Shown: positions 27,167-35,167 of the stretch, in pieces
Numbering within the stretch: position 1 is the stretch's first letter
Layout: every line of letters starts with the position of its first letter
Assembly (NCBI GenBank): GCA_022842465.1
Contig: JALHPN010000007.1
Span: 1-64,000 of the forward strand
Direction: 5' to 3'
From: Polyangiaceae bacterium
GTDB lineage: Bacteria > Myxococcota_A > Polyangia > Polyangiales > Polyangiaceae
DNA length: 64,000 nucleotides
Position numbers and translations under genes: made by a program
Notes under the pieces: generated by a model
Database searches by the model: none
The model's input: only the letters and a program-made list of their open reading frames with translations
Told to the model about the DNA's origin: nothing

Positions 27167-28264
27167 TCATGGACGCGGGAGGGCGGCGCTCTCGAAGGAC
27201 CAGCCGCGCGGGTTCTCTTCGAACCAGAAGGCGCGGCCCGGCGAGGCGCGCACGCTCGACACGGTGCGACCGCGGACGTCGGCGAGCTTCACTGGCGCGC
27301 CGCCCGCAAGGGGGAACGCGTAGATCGCGTGAGCGCCCTCGAACGACGCGCACACGCGGACGAGGAACGCGGGCGTCGTGGCCGTGCCCTCGTGGAGCTC
27401 ACGACCGTCCGAGCCTTCGTCGCAGCGCGCGAGGCTCGCGTCGTCCATGGCGTCGAGGATCGCGTCGACCCGCGTGACCTCGCGCGTCGTTGGATCGATC
27501 CGCCAGGCGCGGCTCGGCCCGAGCGCGAGGATCGCGCCGCCCGAAGCGGCGAGGGAGCGGACGTCGTCACGGAGCTCGACGGTGCTCGTCTGCTTAGTGG
27601 TCGGATCGTACACGGAGACCACGTTCGGCCGTGAGACGAGCCGGAACCAGAGCCGCCCCGAGGCGAGCACGAGATCGTGCGGTGAGCCCGAGCTGCTCGC
27701 GACCCGCTCGACCGACGGCTCCTCGCCGGACGGCGCGAGGACGCGGACGAGCGCGTCGCTCCCGACCACGTAGACCTCGCGCTCCGACACGACGAGCGCC
27801 CGGCCACGCACCGGCAGGGTGAGCACCTTCTCGGCGCCGGCCGACGCGGCGTTCGACGTCGCGCGCACGCGCCAGAGCTCGGACGTGGCGCCTTCGGGCT
27901 CCTCCTGCGTGAAGTAGAGCGCGCCGTCGACCACCTGGAGCGAGCCCTGGTCCACGCCGCGACGCTCGACGACGAGGCGCGGCGGCGCGGACGCGGGCGC
28001 GACGTAGATGCCCGGGGTCCGTGACGGGAAGCCGCTCGCGTCGTCCGGCGATCGGACGAACGCGGTCTCGCCCCACACGGCGTAGAGGCGCCGGTGCGGC
28101 TCGAACGCGTGGTACGGGATCTCCGGGAAGTCGGAGACGAGCGCGCCGTCGCCGGTGCCGGGCGCGTCGTCGTCCGAGGCCGACGCCGCGCTGCACCCGC
28201 CCGCGATCATCGCCACGACGAGGAGCGCGAGACAGGGCGACGCGGAGGATCGTGAGGCGAGCAT
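27167..28264 (-). CDS. Beta-propeller-like lipoprotein
   Basis: A 365-residue lipoprotein with lipobox IAGGC (about residue 24). The mature part is made of short beta repeats (YAVWGETAFVRS, GALYFTQEEPEG, EVYVVGSDALVRV, GRLWFRLVSRP) and probably forms a propeller. ATG at 28264 is chosen over a GTG at 28285 because it gives a proper signal peptide. No enzymatic signature is seen. The 160-bp spacer to the next gene (28265-28427) contains nothing I can identify. Confidence 0.7.
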   Translation of the reverse strand: MLASRSSASPCLALLVVAMIAGGCSAASASDDDAPGTGDGALVSDFPEIPYHAFEPHRRLYAVWGETAFVRSPDDASGFPSRTPGIYVAPASAPPRLVVERRGVDQGSLQVVDGALYFTQEEPEGATSELWRVRATSNAASAGAEKVLTLPVRGRALVVSEREVYVVGSDALVRVLAPSGEEPSVERVASSSGSPHDLVLASGRLWFRLVSRPNVVSVYDPTTKQTSTVELRDDVRSLAASGGAILALGPSRAWRIDPTTREVTRVDAILDAMDDASLARCDEGSDGRELHEGTATTPAFLVRVCASFEGAHAIYAFPLAGGAPVKLADVRGRTVSSVRASPGRAFWFEENPRGWSFESAALPRP

Positions 28265-28427
28265 GTGCGTGGCGTGGCGGAGCACGCGGCGTGCCCGACG
28301 GGATCGGCGGCGTTCCGCACGGTTGCGGAGTCCGCGCGCCGCCGACGGGCGAGGGCTGGGGGACGACCCGTCCTGGTCACGACGGCACCACGAAGAAGAG
28401 ATCGCCGCGCCGAGTCTCCGACCTCGC

Positions 28428-29174
28428 TCAGTTCAGCTGGTAGCGGTCGTGGAACATCGTCGGGTGATTCGAGGCGTCGCCGTCGAACTCCATCTTCACG
28501 TAGATGTCCTTCTTGGTCGTCAGCGTGATCACGACGGGGCTGCCCGTACGCGCCACGAGGTCGCGACGCACGCCGTCGACGCTGACGCGAATCGGCTTGG
28601 CGATCGCCTCGTGGTCCGACTGGCGCCGCAAGTAGATCGAAACCGTGCCGAACTTCGGGCCGCCGTGAGCGTCGAGCGCTCCGTAGTGGTAGGTCGCGTC
28701 GAACTCGGTGTTGGCCTTCGCGATCTGGCACGGGGCGTCGTCGCTCGCGGCCCCGTTCTCGTCGTCACCGGCATACGCGGCCGTGAGCGTGTACTCTGCC
28801 TGCGCGTACTCCGGGAACTTCCACGACAGCGTCGCCTTGCCTTGCGCGTTGGTCGTCCCGTTGCCGATCGCGAGGACAGGCGCGCCGTCCTTCGAGAGCT
28901 TGAAGCTCACGGGTTTGCCCGCGAGCCCCTGGTCGCTGCTACCGAGGGTGAGCGTCGCCTCGAGGACCCGCGTCTCGCCCACGGTCGCGAGGACGTTCTT
29001 CGTCGTCATCTTCACGAAGCGCCGCGTCTTCGGCGCTTCGACCTTCTGGATGGGGATCGGCTTCCGGGGTACGGGCTGCGCCCCACCCGACACGGCGGGA
29101 GCGGCCTGGCTCGCGATCGGCGCGAAGGAGAAGGCCGCGGTCAGCGTGGCCAGACAGACGAGACGCTTGATCAT
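28428..29174 (-). CDS. Secreted protein with bacterial Ig-like domain
   Basis: A 248-residue exported protein. The signal peptide is cleaved after ASQA, giving a mature form without a lipid anchor. Residues about 60-150 form an Ig-like beta-sandwich of the invasin/Big type (GKPVSFKLSKDGAPV, TTNAQGKATLSWKF, YTLTAAYAGDDENG). The last 100 residues look like a second beta domain. Such proteins are usually surface-exposed adhesins or stalks. It follows the one-heme lipoprotein gene on the same strand with a 59-base gap. Confidence 0.7.
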   Translation of the reverse strand: MIKRLVCLATLTAAFSFAPIASQAAPAVSGGAQPVPRKPIPIQKVEAPKTRRFVKMTTKNVLATVGETRVLEATLTLGSSDQGLAGKPVSFKLSKDGAPVLAIGNGTTNAQGKATLSWKFPEYAQAEYTLTAAYAGDDENGAASDDAPCQIAKANTEFDATYHYGALDAHGGPKFGTVSIYLRRQSDHEAIAKPIRVSVDGVRRDLVARTGSPVVITLTTKKDIYVKMEFDGDASNHPTMFHDRYQLN

Positions 29175-29233
29175 GGAACCTGTACGTGGTGGCGGAGGAG
29201 GACGTCGCGTCGAGCCGCGACGAAGAGCGCGAG

Positions 29234-29935
29234 CTACGGCAGCGGGGCGCCGAGCTGGGGGCTGTTCCGGAGGTAGTCGAGGAGCATCCGCCCCTCGGGC
29301 GTGAAGCGCCAGCTCGGGTTGCCGCGCGGCATGATCCCTTGCGAGACCTTCGCCAGCATGATCGCCCGCCGCGCCTTCACCTTCGCAGCCGTGTCGAAGA
29401 GGCCCGTGTGGCACCGACCGCAGGCGCTCGCGAGGATCGGCTTCACCTTCGCGAACGTGGGAACGGGGCCCGCGTCCGGGGAGCGACCGGTGTCGATCGG
29501 CGTCGTCGACGTGCACGCGAGCGGGACGTCGACAGCGCCTGGTCCGCGACGAAGCACGGCGGCGTAGCCGCTTCCGGTGGTCGTGCGCTCGACGTCGATC
29601 ACGTAGCGGCCCGGATGCACCGACTGCGGGCGCTCGAGGCACGTGAAGGCGCGCGTGCCCGCATCGCTCGGACCGGGAGGGTCCTCGCAGTCGAACGCCG
29701 TGACGTCGGCCCACTCGAGCAGCGTGCCGGCGAGCCCCCCACCCGCGTCCGTCTTCTCGGTCTTGAAGAAGAGGGCAGGACCACGGCACTCGAGGACCGC
29801 CGCGGTGAGGTCGTCCTCGAGGGTCGCGCCCTCGACGCCGACGCCGTCCTCGCCCGGGTCGCTGCCCGTGCAGGCGGCGAGCGCGGCGGCCCCCAGGAGC
29901 AGGGCCGAGCCGAGGAGGGCGGGGAGCGCGCGCAT
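29234..29935 (-). CDS. Lipoprotein with a c-type heme-binding motif
   Basis: A 233-residue lipoprotein with lipobox ALAAC (Cys22). The C-terminal part holds CGRCH (Cys172, Cys175, His176), the covalent heme site of c-type cytochromes, and a possible methionine ligand in GIMPRGNP. The first 150 residues show no family I know. Gene start ATG 29935. It is divergent from the S23-like gene with only about ten bases between the starts. Confidence 0.7.
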   Translation of the reverse strand: MRALPALLGSALLLGAAALAACTGSDPGEDGVGVEGATLEDDLTAAVLECRGPALFFKTEKTDAGGGLAGTLLEWADVTAFDCEDPPGPSDAGTRAFTCLERPQSVHPGRYVIDVERTTTGSGYAAVLRRGPGAVDVPLACTSTTPIDTGRSPDAGPVPTFAKVKPILASACGRCHTGLFDTAAKVKARRAIMLAKVSQGIMPRGNPSWRFTPEGRMLLDYLRNSPQLGAPLP

Positions 29936-29942
29936 CGGGAGC

Positions 29943-29959
29943 GGGTATGACACATACCC
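29943..29959. promoter_or_regulatory. Perfect 7-bp inverted repeat at divergent gene starts
   Basis: GGGTATG-ACA-CATACCC is a perfect hairpin or dyad of 7 bp with a 3-nt centre. It overlaps the ATG (29947) of the S23-like gene and lies 8 bases from the start of the lipoprotein gene at 29935. It could be an operator or a translation-blocking hairpin. No known binding-site family is identified. Confidence 0.35.
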
Positions 29960-30180
29960 ACACGGGCGCAAGTCGGGAGATCCAGGCGGCGTTGGACGTC
30001 GCCGTGCAGTTGCTCGTCGCCGTGCGCGAGGCAGGCATTCGCGACGCCAAGCTGCGGGACGAGAGCTTGCGGGCGGCCAAGTCCGTCTGCTGCAACGTCG
30101 CCGAGGGCGCGGGCCGCGTCTCCGAGGCCGACAAGGCGCGGGCCTTCACCATCGCGCGGGCCGAGGCCCCCCAGGCGTTC
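29947..30180 (+). pseudogene. Truncated four-helix-bundle protein (S23/IVP family)
   Basis: The first about 78 codons match the S23/IVP four-helix-bundle family: helix one in AALDVAVQLLVAVREA, helix two in LRDESLRAAKSVCCNVAEGAGR and the AFTIARAE block of helix three. After residue about 78 the sequence turns into Gly/Ser repeats and no helix four follows. The frame continues without stop to 30885, into the antisense of the FrzS-like gene, which cannot be natural protein. The gene is therefore taken as broken. A 243-bp palindromic element lies about 50 bp downstream. Intact members occur in 23S rRNA intervening sequences and as free-standing genes. Confidence 0.6.
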
Positions 30181-30231
30181 GCGGGTTCGGGGCTTGGGCT
30201 CGGGTTCGGGAGCGGCGGCCACAGCGGCGAA

Positions 30232-30474
30232 GGCCCGGAGGCTCTCTCTCCAAGCGAAAAGGGCGCGAGCGGAGCGTGGATGCTCGGAAAGACCTGGCGA
30301 GGGGCTGACCTACTCGGGGGCCCCAAACCGCGTCCCCCGGTGGGAACGCCTCGACAGGTCCCTGGCACGCCCTCCCGGCCGCTCGAAATGGTTTGGGGGG
30401 GAGGCCCCGCCGAAACGACCCCCGCGATCGGCAAGACCGCGCCCCCATCGCGCAGGAGAGAGAGCCTCCGGGCC
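30232..30474. repeat. 243-bp element with perfect 20-bp terminal inverted repeats
   Basis: GGCCCGGAGGCTCTCTCTCC at 30232-30251 is the exact reverse complement of 30455-30474. The interior is only partly self-complementary (for instance the GGGGGCCCCAAACC-type block near 30315 against the GGTTTGGGGGG block near 30390), so the whole could fold as a long imperfect hairpin. It contains no gene of its own. It lies between a truncated S23/IVP gene and the 3' end of the FrzS-like gene. A MITE-like insertion or the remnant of an IVS-type stem are the two readings. No target-site duplication is evident. Confidence 0.6.
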
Positions 30475-30491
30475 GCAGCCGCCCCCCGTGC

Positions 30492-33197
30492 TCACCGCCC
30501 GTCCGTCTCCTCGAGCTGCGCCAGCGCCACCGCCAGCGCATCCTTCGCACGCTCCAGCGAGCCCTTGTCGCCCTCGATCTTCGTGAGCGCCTTGTCGAGC
30601 CGGCTCGTCTGCGTGACGAGGTGCGTCCGCGTCTCGTCGAGCGCCGCCTTCGTCGCCGCGAGGTCCGCCTCGAGGACGACGCTCCGGTCCCGCGTCGCCG
30701 CGAGCTCCTTCTCGTTCCGGTTCTTCTGCTCGATCAGGCTCGCGAGATGCGACTCGAGCTCGACGACCTTCGCGTCGCGCTCGGCGAGCGCCGCGCGCGT
30801 CGTCGCGAGATCTTCCTCGAGCGCCGCGAGCCGAGCGCTCGCCGCGGCGGCCGAAGCGGACGTCGTGCTCTCGAGGTGCGCGTAGCGCGCGTCCGCTTCC
30901 TGCTTCGTCCGTGCGAGCTCGGTCTCGGCGTCGGACTTCGTGCGCGCGAGCTCCTCGCTCGCGGCCTGCTTCGTGGCGGCGAGCTCCGCGGCCGCCGCGT
31001 CGCGGACGCTCGCGAGCTCGGAGGCCGCCTGCGCCTCGAGCGCCGCGATCTTCGCGTCGCGATCCGACTGCATCGCGGCGAGGCGCTGATCGCGATCGGC
31101 CTCCGCCGCCGACACGCGCGCGTCGCGATCGGCCTCGGCCGCCGACACGCGCGCGTCGCGGTCGGCCTCGGCTGCGGCGACCTTGGCGTCACGATCGGCC
31201 TCGAGCTCGGCGCGAAGGGTGGCGAGCGCTTCTTCCTGACGCGCGGCGGCGGCGGCGAGCTCGTCTTCGCGCCGCTTCTCGGCCTCGGCGAGCTTCGCCT
31301 GGTGATCGGCGCGGGTGCGTCCGAGCTCGTCCTGGTGGGCGCGGTGGAGGGAGGCGAGCTTGCCGTCGCTCTCGGCCTTCAGCTCCGCCTCGCGAGAGCG
31401 GACGGCCTGCGCGCGGGCCTCGTCGGCGGCCACGGCTGCCTCCTCGAGGGCGCGCGCCTTGTCGGCAGCCGCCGCCTCGAGCTCGCTGATGCGGCGGGCC
31501 TCGGCGGCCGAGAGCTCGTTCGCGCGGCGCGACTCGAGCTCGGCGACCTCGCTCGAGCGGCGCGCTTCCGCCGCCTCCGCCTCGCCGGCGCGGCGCTGCT
31601 CGAGCGCGCCGAGCTGGGTCGTCCGCAGGTCTTCGGCCTCGGCGAGCTCGCGACTGAGGCGCGCCTCGACGGCCTCGACCTCGCTCGCGCGGCGCGCTTC
31701 GGCCGCCTCGAGCTCGCTCGTACGGCGCGCTTCGGCCGCCTCGAGCTCGCTCGCGCGGCGCGCTTCGGCCTCGGCGAGGGCGCTCGCGTGGGCGGCGCGC
31801 TCGGTCTCGAAGGCCTGCGCGTGCTCGTCGCGGAGGGCGGCCATCTCGCCGTCCTTCCGCGCGAGCTCGGAGGCCTGGCGCTCCTTCGCCTCCGCGAGCT
31901 CCTTCGTGCGTGCGTCGGCCTCCTGCTGCGCGCGCTCGGCGCGGCGCTTGAAGTCGTCGCCGGCCTTCTTGGCCTGCTCCTTGTCGGCCTGGAGCGAGTC
32001 GAGGCGCTCGCGCTGCTCGGCGAGGGCGCGCTCGTGCTCGAGGACCTTGTCGTCGAGCTCGGACTTCTGACGCTCGAGCGCGAGGGAGCGGTCCCTCACC
32101 TCGACGATCTCCTTGTCCTTCTTCGAGAAACCTTCCTTGAGGGAGAGGATCTCCTTGTCCTTCTTGTTGAGCGCCTCGCGGAGATCGAGGAACTCGCGGC
32201 TCGACACCCCACCGGGCTTCGCGGCCGGGGCGGCCGCCGCGCGCGCGCGGAGCTCTTCGACCTCCTGCCGGAGGCGCTCGAGCTCGTCGTTCGTGTCGTC
32301 GTTCGGACCGGTCTGCGCGGCCTGCGCGGCGGCGTTCTCCGCCTCCTCCGCGCGCCGCCTCGCCTGCGCGACGTCGCCCTCGGCGCGTTCGATCGCACCC
32401 TCGGCGTGCGCGAGCGCCTCTTCGAGCTCGCGGACGCGGGCGCGGGCGCTCTCGGCTTCGCGCTCGAGCGCCTCGGTGCGGGCGCTGTCGACGAGCGACA
32501 TCGGCATCGCCGACGCCGGGTCGAGCCCGGCGAGCATGGCCTGCCCGGTCGGACCCGAGCTCGAGCGCGACGGGCGCTCGCTCCGCCTCGGCGGCGGCTC
32601 GCTCTGGAGCGCGGCGGAGAGGGCCGCCTCGATCGACTGGTGCCCGTTGCCGTTCGCGTGCTCGAGCATGCTCTCGCCGGCGGGGGGCGGCCGCGACGCC
32701 ATCTCCTCGATGACGATCTCGTCCTCGTCCCTGCTCGGCTGGACGGCCTGCGTCGCGGCAAGGTCTCCCTGGTGGACCTCGGTGACCATCCCGGGCCCGT
32801 CGTCGATCGACGCCGCGTCGCCGCCGAGCGCGACGAACGGGGTGATGCGCGCGAGGAGGTCGCCGAACGCGATCGGCTTGTGGACGTAGTCCTCGGCGCG
32901 GGTGCGGAGCTTCCGGTGCTGCTCGAAGGTCTCGTCGCTCGACTCGCTCGACATGATGACGAGCGGCACGTCCTTCAGCGCGGGATCCTTCTTCAGCTTG
33001 TTGCAGACCGAGAAGCCGTTCATGCGCGGCAGCTCGATCGACAGCAGGATCAGCTCCGGCGGGTCCGCCGACGCTTGCTGGAGGCCGGCGTTGCCGTCGT
33101 CGACGACCGTGACGATGCAACCGAGCTTCTGCAGCTCGCGGTTGAGCTCGCCCGCGAACGCGGCGTCGCTCTCGAACACGAGAACCTTCTGCCCCAT
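30492..33197 (-). CDS. frzS: FrzS-like protein: pseudo-receiver and long coiled coil
   Basis: A 901-residue protein with the layout of M. xanthus FrzS, a polarly localised motility protein. Residues 1-120 are a receiver fold in which the phospho-acceptor Asp is replaced by Ser53 (LLSIELPRMNGF), while the HRKLRTRAEDYVHKPI block resembles FrzS strongly. A Pro/Ser linker follows (about 130-245). The rest is coiled coil. It includes two arrays of 11-residue units: about ten at residues 474-583 (type EARRASELEAA) and five at 666-720 (type DRDARVSAAEA). M. xanthus FrzS is shorter, about 555 residues. ATG at 33197. Downstream genes are on the other side of an inverted-repeat element. Confidence 0.75.
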   Translation of the reverse strand: MGQKVLVFESDAAFAGELNRELQKLGCIVTVVDDGNAGLQQASADPPELILLSIELPRMNGFSVCNKLKKDPALKDVPLVIMSSESSDETFEQHRKLRTRAEDYVHKPIAFGDLLARITPFVALGGDAASIDDGPGMVTEVHQGDLAATQAVQPSRDEDEIVIEEMASRPPPAGESMLEHANGNGHQSIEAALSAALQSEPPPRRSERPSRSSSGPTGQAMLAGLDPASAMPMSLVDSARTEALEREAESARARVRELEEALAHAEGAIERAEGDVAQARRRAEEAENAAAQAAQTGPNDDTNDELERLRQEVEELRARAAAAPAAKPGGVSSREFLDLREALNKKDKEILSLKEGFSKKDKEIVEVRDRSLALERQKSELDDKVLEHERALAEQRERLDSLQADKEQAKKAGDDFKRRAERAQQEADARTKELAEAKERQASELARKDGEMAALRDEHAQAFETERAAHASALAEAEARRASELEAAEARRTSELEAAEARRASEVEAVEARLSRELAEAEDLRTTQLGALEQRRAGEAEAAEARRSSEVAELESRRANELSAAEARRISELEAAAADKARALEEAAVAADEARAQAVRSREAELKAESDGKLASLHRAHQDELGRTRADHQAKLAEAEKRREDELAAAAARQEEALATLRAELEADRDAKVAAAEADRDARVSAAEADRDARVSAAEADRDQRLAAMQSDRDAKIAALEAQAASELASVRDAAAAELAATKQAASEELARTKSDAETELARTKQEADARYAHLESTTSASAAAASARLAALEEDLATTRAALAERDAKVVELESHLASLIEQKNRNEKELAATRDRSVVLEADLAATKAALDETRTHLVTQTSRLDKALTKIEGDKGSLERAKDALAVALAQLEETDGR

Positions 33198-33237
33198 CGG
33201 GGAGGAGAATAGGTGGCCCCTCCTCCCGTGGGAACAG

Positions 33238-33924
33238 TTACCGCGTGTTCCGCGCGCGTTTCTCGTCGTGGCCGCTCGTTCCCGTCCGACGGTCCAGCTC
33301 ACGCAGGACGTCGGCGAACGGGACGGCGCGGGAGCGGAGCGCCACCATCAGGTGGAAGAGCACGTCCGCGGCCTCGTTCGCGACGCGGACTTCGTCCTCG
33401 CTCGCGATCGCGCGCGCAAGCTCGTCGGCTTCCTCGCGGAGCTTCGCGCCGATCTTCTCGGGCCCGCCGTCGTAGAGGCTCTTCGCGTAGCTCTTCTCGC
33501 CCGTCGCGGCCTTTCGCGCTTCGAGCACGGTCTCGAGCCGCGCGAGGAGCGTCGGGGCGGGCACCTCGTGGCTCACGGTCGTGAGCGCGCCGCCCTCGCC
33601 GCGGGCGAGCGTGCGGAAGAAACAGGTCGGTGCGCCAGTGTGACACGTCGGCCCGTTCGGGACGACGAGGTAGACGAGCGAGTCCTCGTCGCAGTCGACG
33701 AGCACCGATCGCACGTCGAGGACGTTGCCGCTCGTCTCGCCCTTCGTCCAGAGCGCGCCACGCGAGCGGCTGAAGAAGGTCGCGCGACCGGTCTCCATCG
33801 TCATCGCGACCGCTTCGGCAGTGGCGAAGGCGACCATGCGCACCTCACCGGTGAGCGCGTCCTGGGCGACGACGGGCAAGAGGCCACGCTCGTCGTAGCG
33901 CGCTTCGAAGGGAGTGGTGCTCAC
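33238..33924 (-). CDS. hisIE: Bifunctional phosphoribosyl-AMP cyclohydrolase / phosphoribosyl-ATP pyrophosphatase
   Basis: A 228-residue fusion for steps two and three of histidine synthesis. The cyclohydrolase half (1-115) has LVDCDEDSLVYLV and CHTGAPTCFF, which supply the Mg/Zn ligands and cysteines. The pyrophosphatase half (about 125-215) has the MazG-like helices EEADELARAI and EAADVLFHLM. The gene is alone here; no other his gene is visible in the window. The start at 33924 lies five bases from the divergent DHH-like gene. Confidence 0.9.
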   Translation of the reverse strand: MSTTPFEARYDERGLLPVVAQDALTGEVRMVAFATAEAVAMTMETGRATFFSRSRGALWTKGETSGNVLDVRSVLVDCDEDSLVYLVVPNGPTCHTGAPTCFFRTLARGEGGALTTVSHEVPAPTLLARLETVLEARKAATGEKSYAKSLYDGGPEKIGAKLREEADELARAIASEDEVRVANEAADVLFHLMVALRSRAVPFADVLRELDRRTGTSGHDEKRARNTR

Positions 33925-33928
33925 GGCG

Positions 33929-34912
33929 ATGTGCTACTCGAACGGGTCCGAGGACACCATCCCGATGATCCGCGCCGAGCTCGAGTTTGCGACGCCGAGG
34001 AAGCTGCCGAAGGCGAGCAGCGTGAAGGGTCGCGTCGTCGTGCTCGACGTGGCGTTCGCCTCGGAGGCGAGCGGGGGCGGCTTCGAGAAGATCACGAAGC
34101 CCTTCCTCGACGGTCTCGGCTCACGGCTCGCCGCGTGGGTCGATCACCATGATCACGCGCTCCACGCCGCCTACGCGTCCGATCCGCGCTTCGTGCTCGC
34201 GACGAAGGCTCAGCACGGCGCGTGCCCCGAGATGATCACGCCCGAGATCGTGGCGCGCACCGGGAAGATCGACACCATCGTCTGCCACACCGACTTCGAC
34301 GGTCTGTGCAGCGCGGCGAAGTGGATGCGCGAAGGGGTCGAGCCGTACCCCGGCGCCGACGACGACGCGCGCGCGATCGACACGCGGATGGGGACGCCGA
34401 GCGCGACGGCCCGCCGCTTCGACCGGGCCATCCGCGCCCGGCCGCGCGACATCGGGCTCCTCGGCGTCGTCGTGCGACACCTCGCCTCTGGCCTCGCCGA
34501 CGAGTCGCTGTGGCGACCGATCCTCGAAGCAGGCGCCGAGCTCGAGGCCGTCGAGAAGACGACGACGGAGCTCGCCCGCGACTACCGGCGCATCCCGATC
34601 GGCAGGCCGACCCTGCCGACGTGCACGTCGGTCGCCTTCCTCGACGTGACCCGCAAGCACCCGCCGCAGGGGCGCACACGGTACGACAAGACGATGCTCC
34701 TCCTGCTCGGGCAGGAGCGCGCGTCGATCGCCGTGCTCCTCGACGGCGAGACCCTGACGTTCGCCGCGCCGTTCGACAGCGGCATCAACTTCCTGTCCTT
34801 GCTCGGACTTTCCGGGGGGATGCCCACCCTCGTCTCCGTGTCCGCGGAGCACCTCGAGGACGTCCTGACGAAGCTCGGTATGCCCCACGGCGACGTCTCG
34901 ACGCTGCGGTGA
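33929..34912 (+). CDS. DHH-like phosphoesterase with unusual motif order
   Basis: A protein of about 327 residues with two recognisable DHH-family motifs: VDHHDH at residues 71-76 and CHTDFDGLCSA at 119-129. A VVVLDVAF strand at 37-44 could be the second metal-binding Asp motif. In known DHH phosphoesterases the DxDG motif precedes DHH; here it follows. A C-terminal region of about 150 residues ends with a Gly-rich stretch DSGINFLSLLGLSGG. ATG at 33929 is used because it avoids overlap with hisIE; GTG at 33914 and ATG at 33965 are alternatives. The likely activity is hydrolysis of a phosphodiester in nano-RNA or a nucleotide, by family. Confidence 0.55.
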   Translation: MCYSNGSEDTIPMIRAELEFATPRKLPKASSVKGRVVVLDVAFASEASGGGFEKITKPFLDGLGSRLAAWVDHHDHALHAAYASDPRFVLATKAQHGACPEMITPEIVARTGKIDTIVCHTDFDGLCSAAKWMREGVEPYPGADDDARAIDTRMGTPSATARRFDRAIRARPRDIGLLGVVVRHLASGLADESLWRPILEAGAELEAVEKTTTELARDYRRIPIGRPTLPTCTSVAFLDVTRKHPPQGRTRYDKTMLLLLGQERASIAVLLDGETLTFAAPFDSGINFLSLLGLSGGMPTLVSVSAEHLEDVLTKLGMPHGDVSTLR

Positions 34913-34981
34913 CCACCCCCATCTGCGCGGTTGGGGCTCACCCCTGCGGGTAGGAGGCTTCAGGCAAGAGTGTGACATGGC

Positions 34982-34999
34982 GGTTTCTCCATGGAAACC
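34982..34999. promoter_or_regulatory. Inverted repeat in the 34913-35167 spacer
   Basis: GGTTTC and GAAACC flank a 6-base centre that contains TCCATGGA-type symmetry, and an AACCGGTT palindrome directly follows. The 255-bp spacer has no gene I can support. A weak TTGACC box near 35023 may belong to a promoter of the GNAT gene. Regulatory role is a guess from dyad symmetry. Confidence 0.25.
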
Positions 35000-35167
35000 G
35001 GTTGCTTCAAGGGTGCAATCAGCGTTGACCCCCCCTGCGGCCTCATGCTAGCTGCCTTCCAACGTTGCAATCCGGACGCGGCGGCGCGTTGCAGGGTCGC
35101 AAGGTAGGGGTCAGGGGCGGGGGCCGTGACGGCACCCATGCCCCCTTCGAAGAGGTGGGTGACTTCG

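Noticed and set aside
29947..30491. Diversity-generating retroelement (Avd is an S23 relative)
   Set aside because: No reverse transcriptase, template repeat or variable repeat is present nearby.
29947..30885. One intact 312-residue four-helix-bundle protein
   Set aside because: After about 78 residues the frame becomes low-complexity and then runs antisense through the FrzS-like gene; the normal fourth helix is missing.
33914..33928. GTG 33914 as the start of the DHH-like gene
   Set aside because: It would overlap the 5' end of hisIE by 11 bases and adds no recognisable sequence, although it cannot be excluded.
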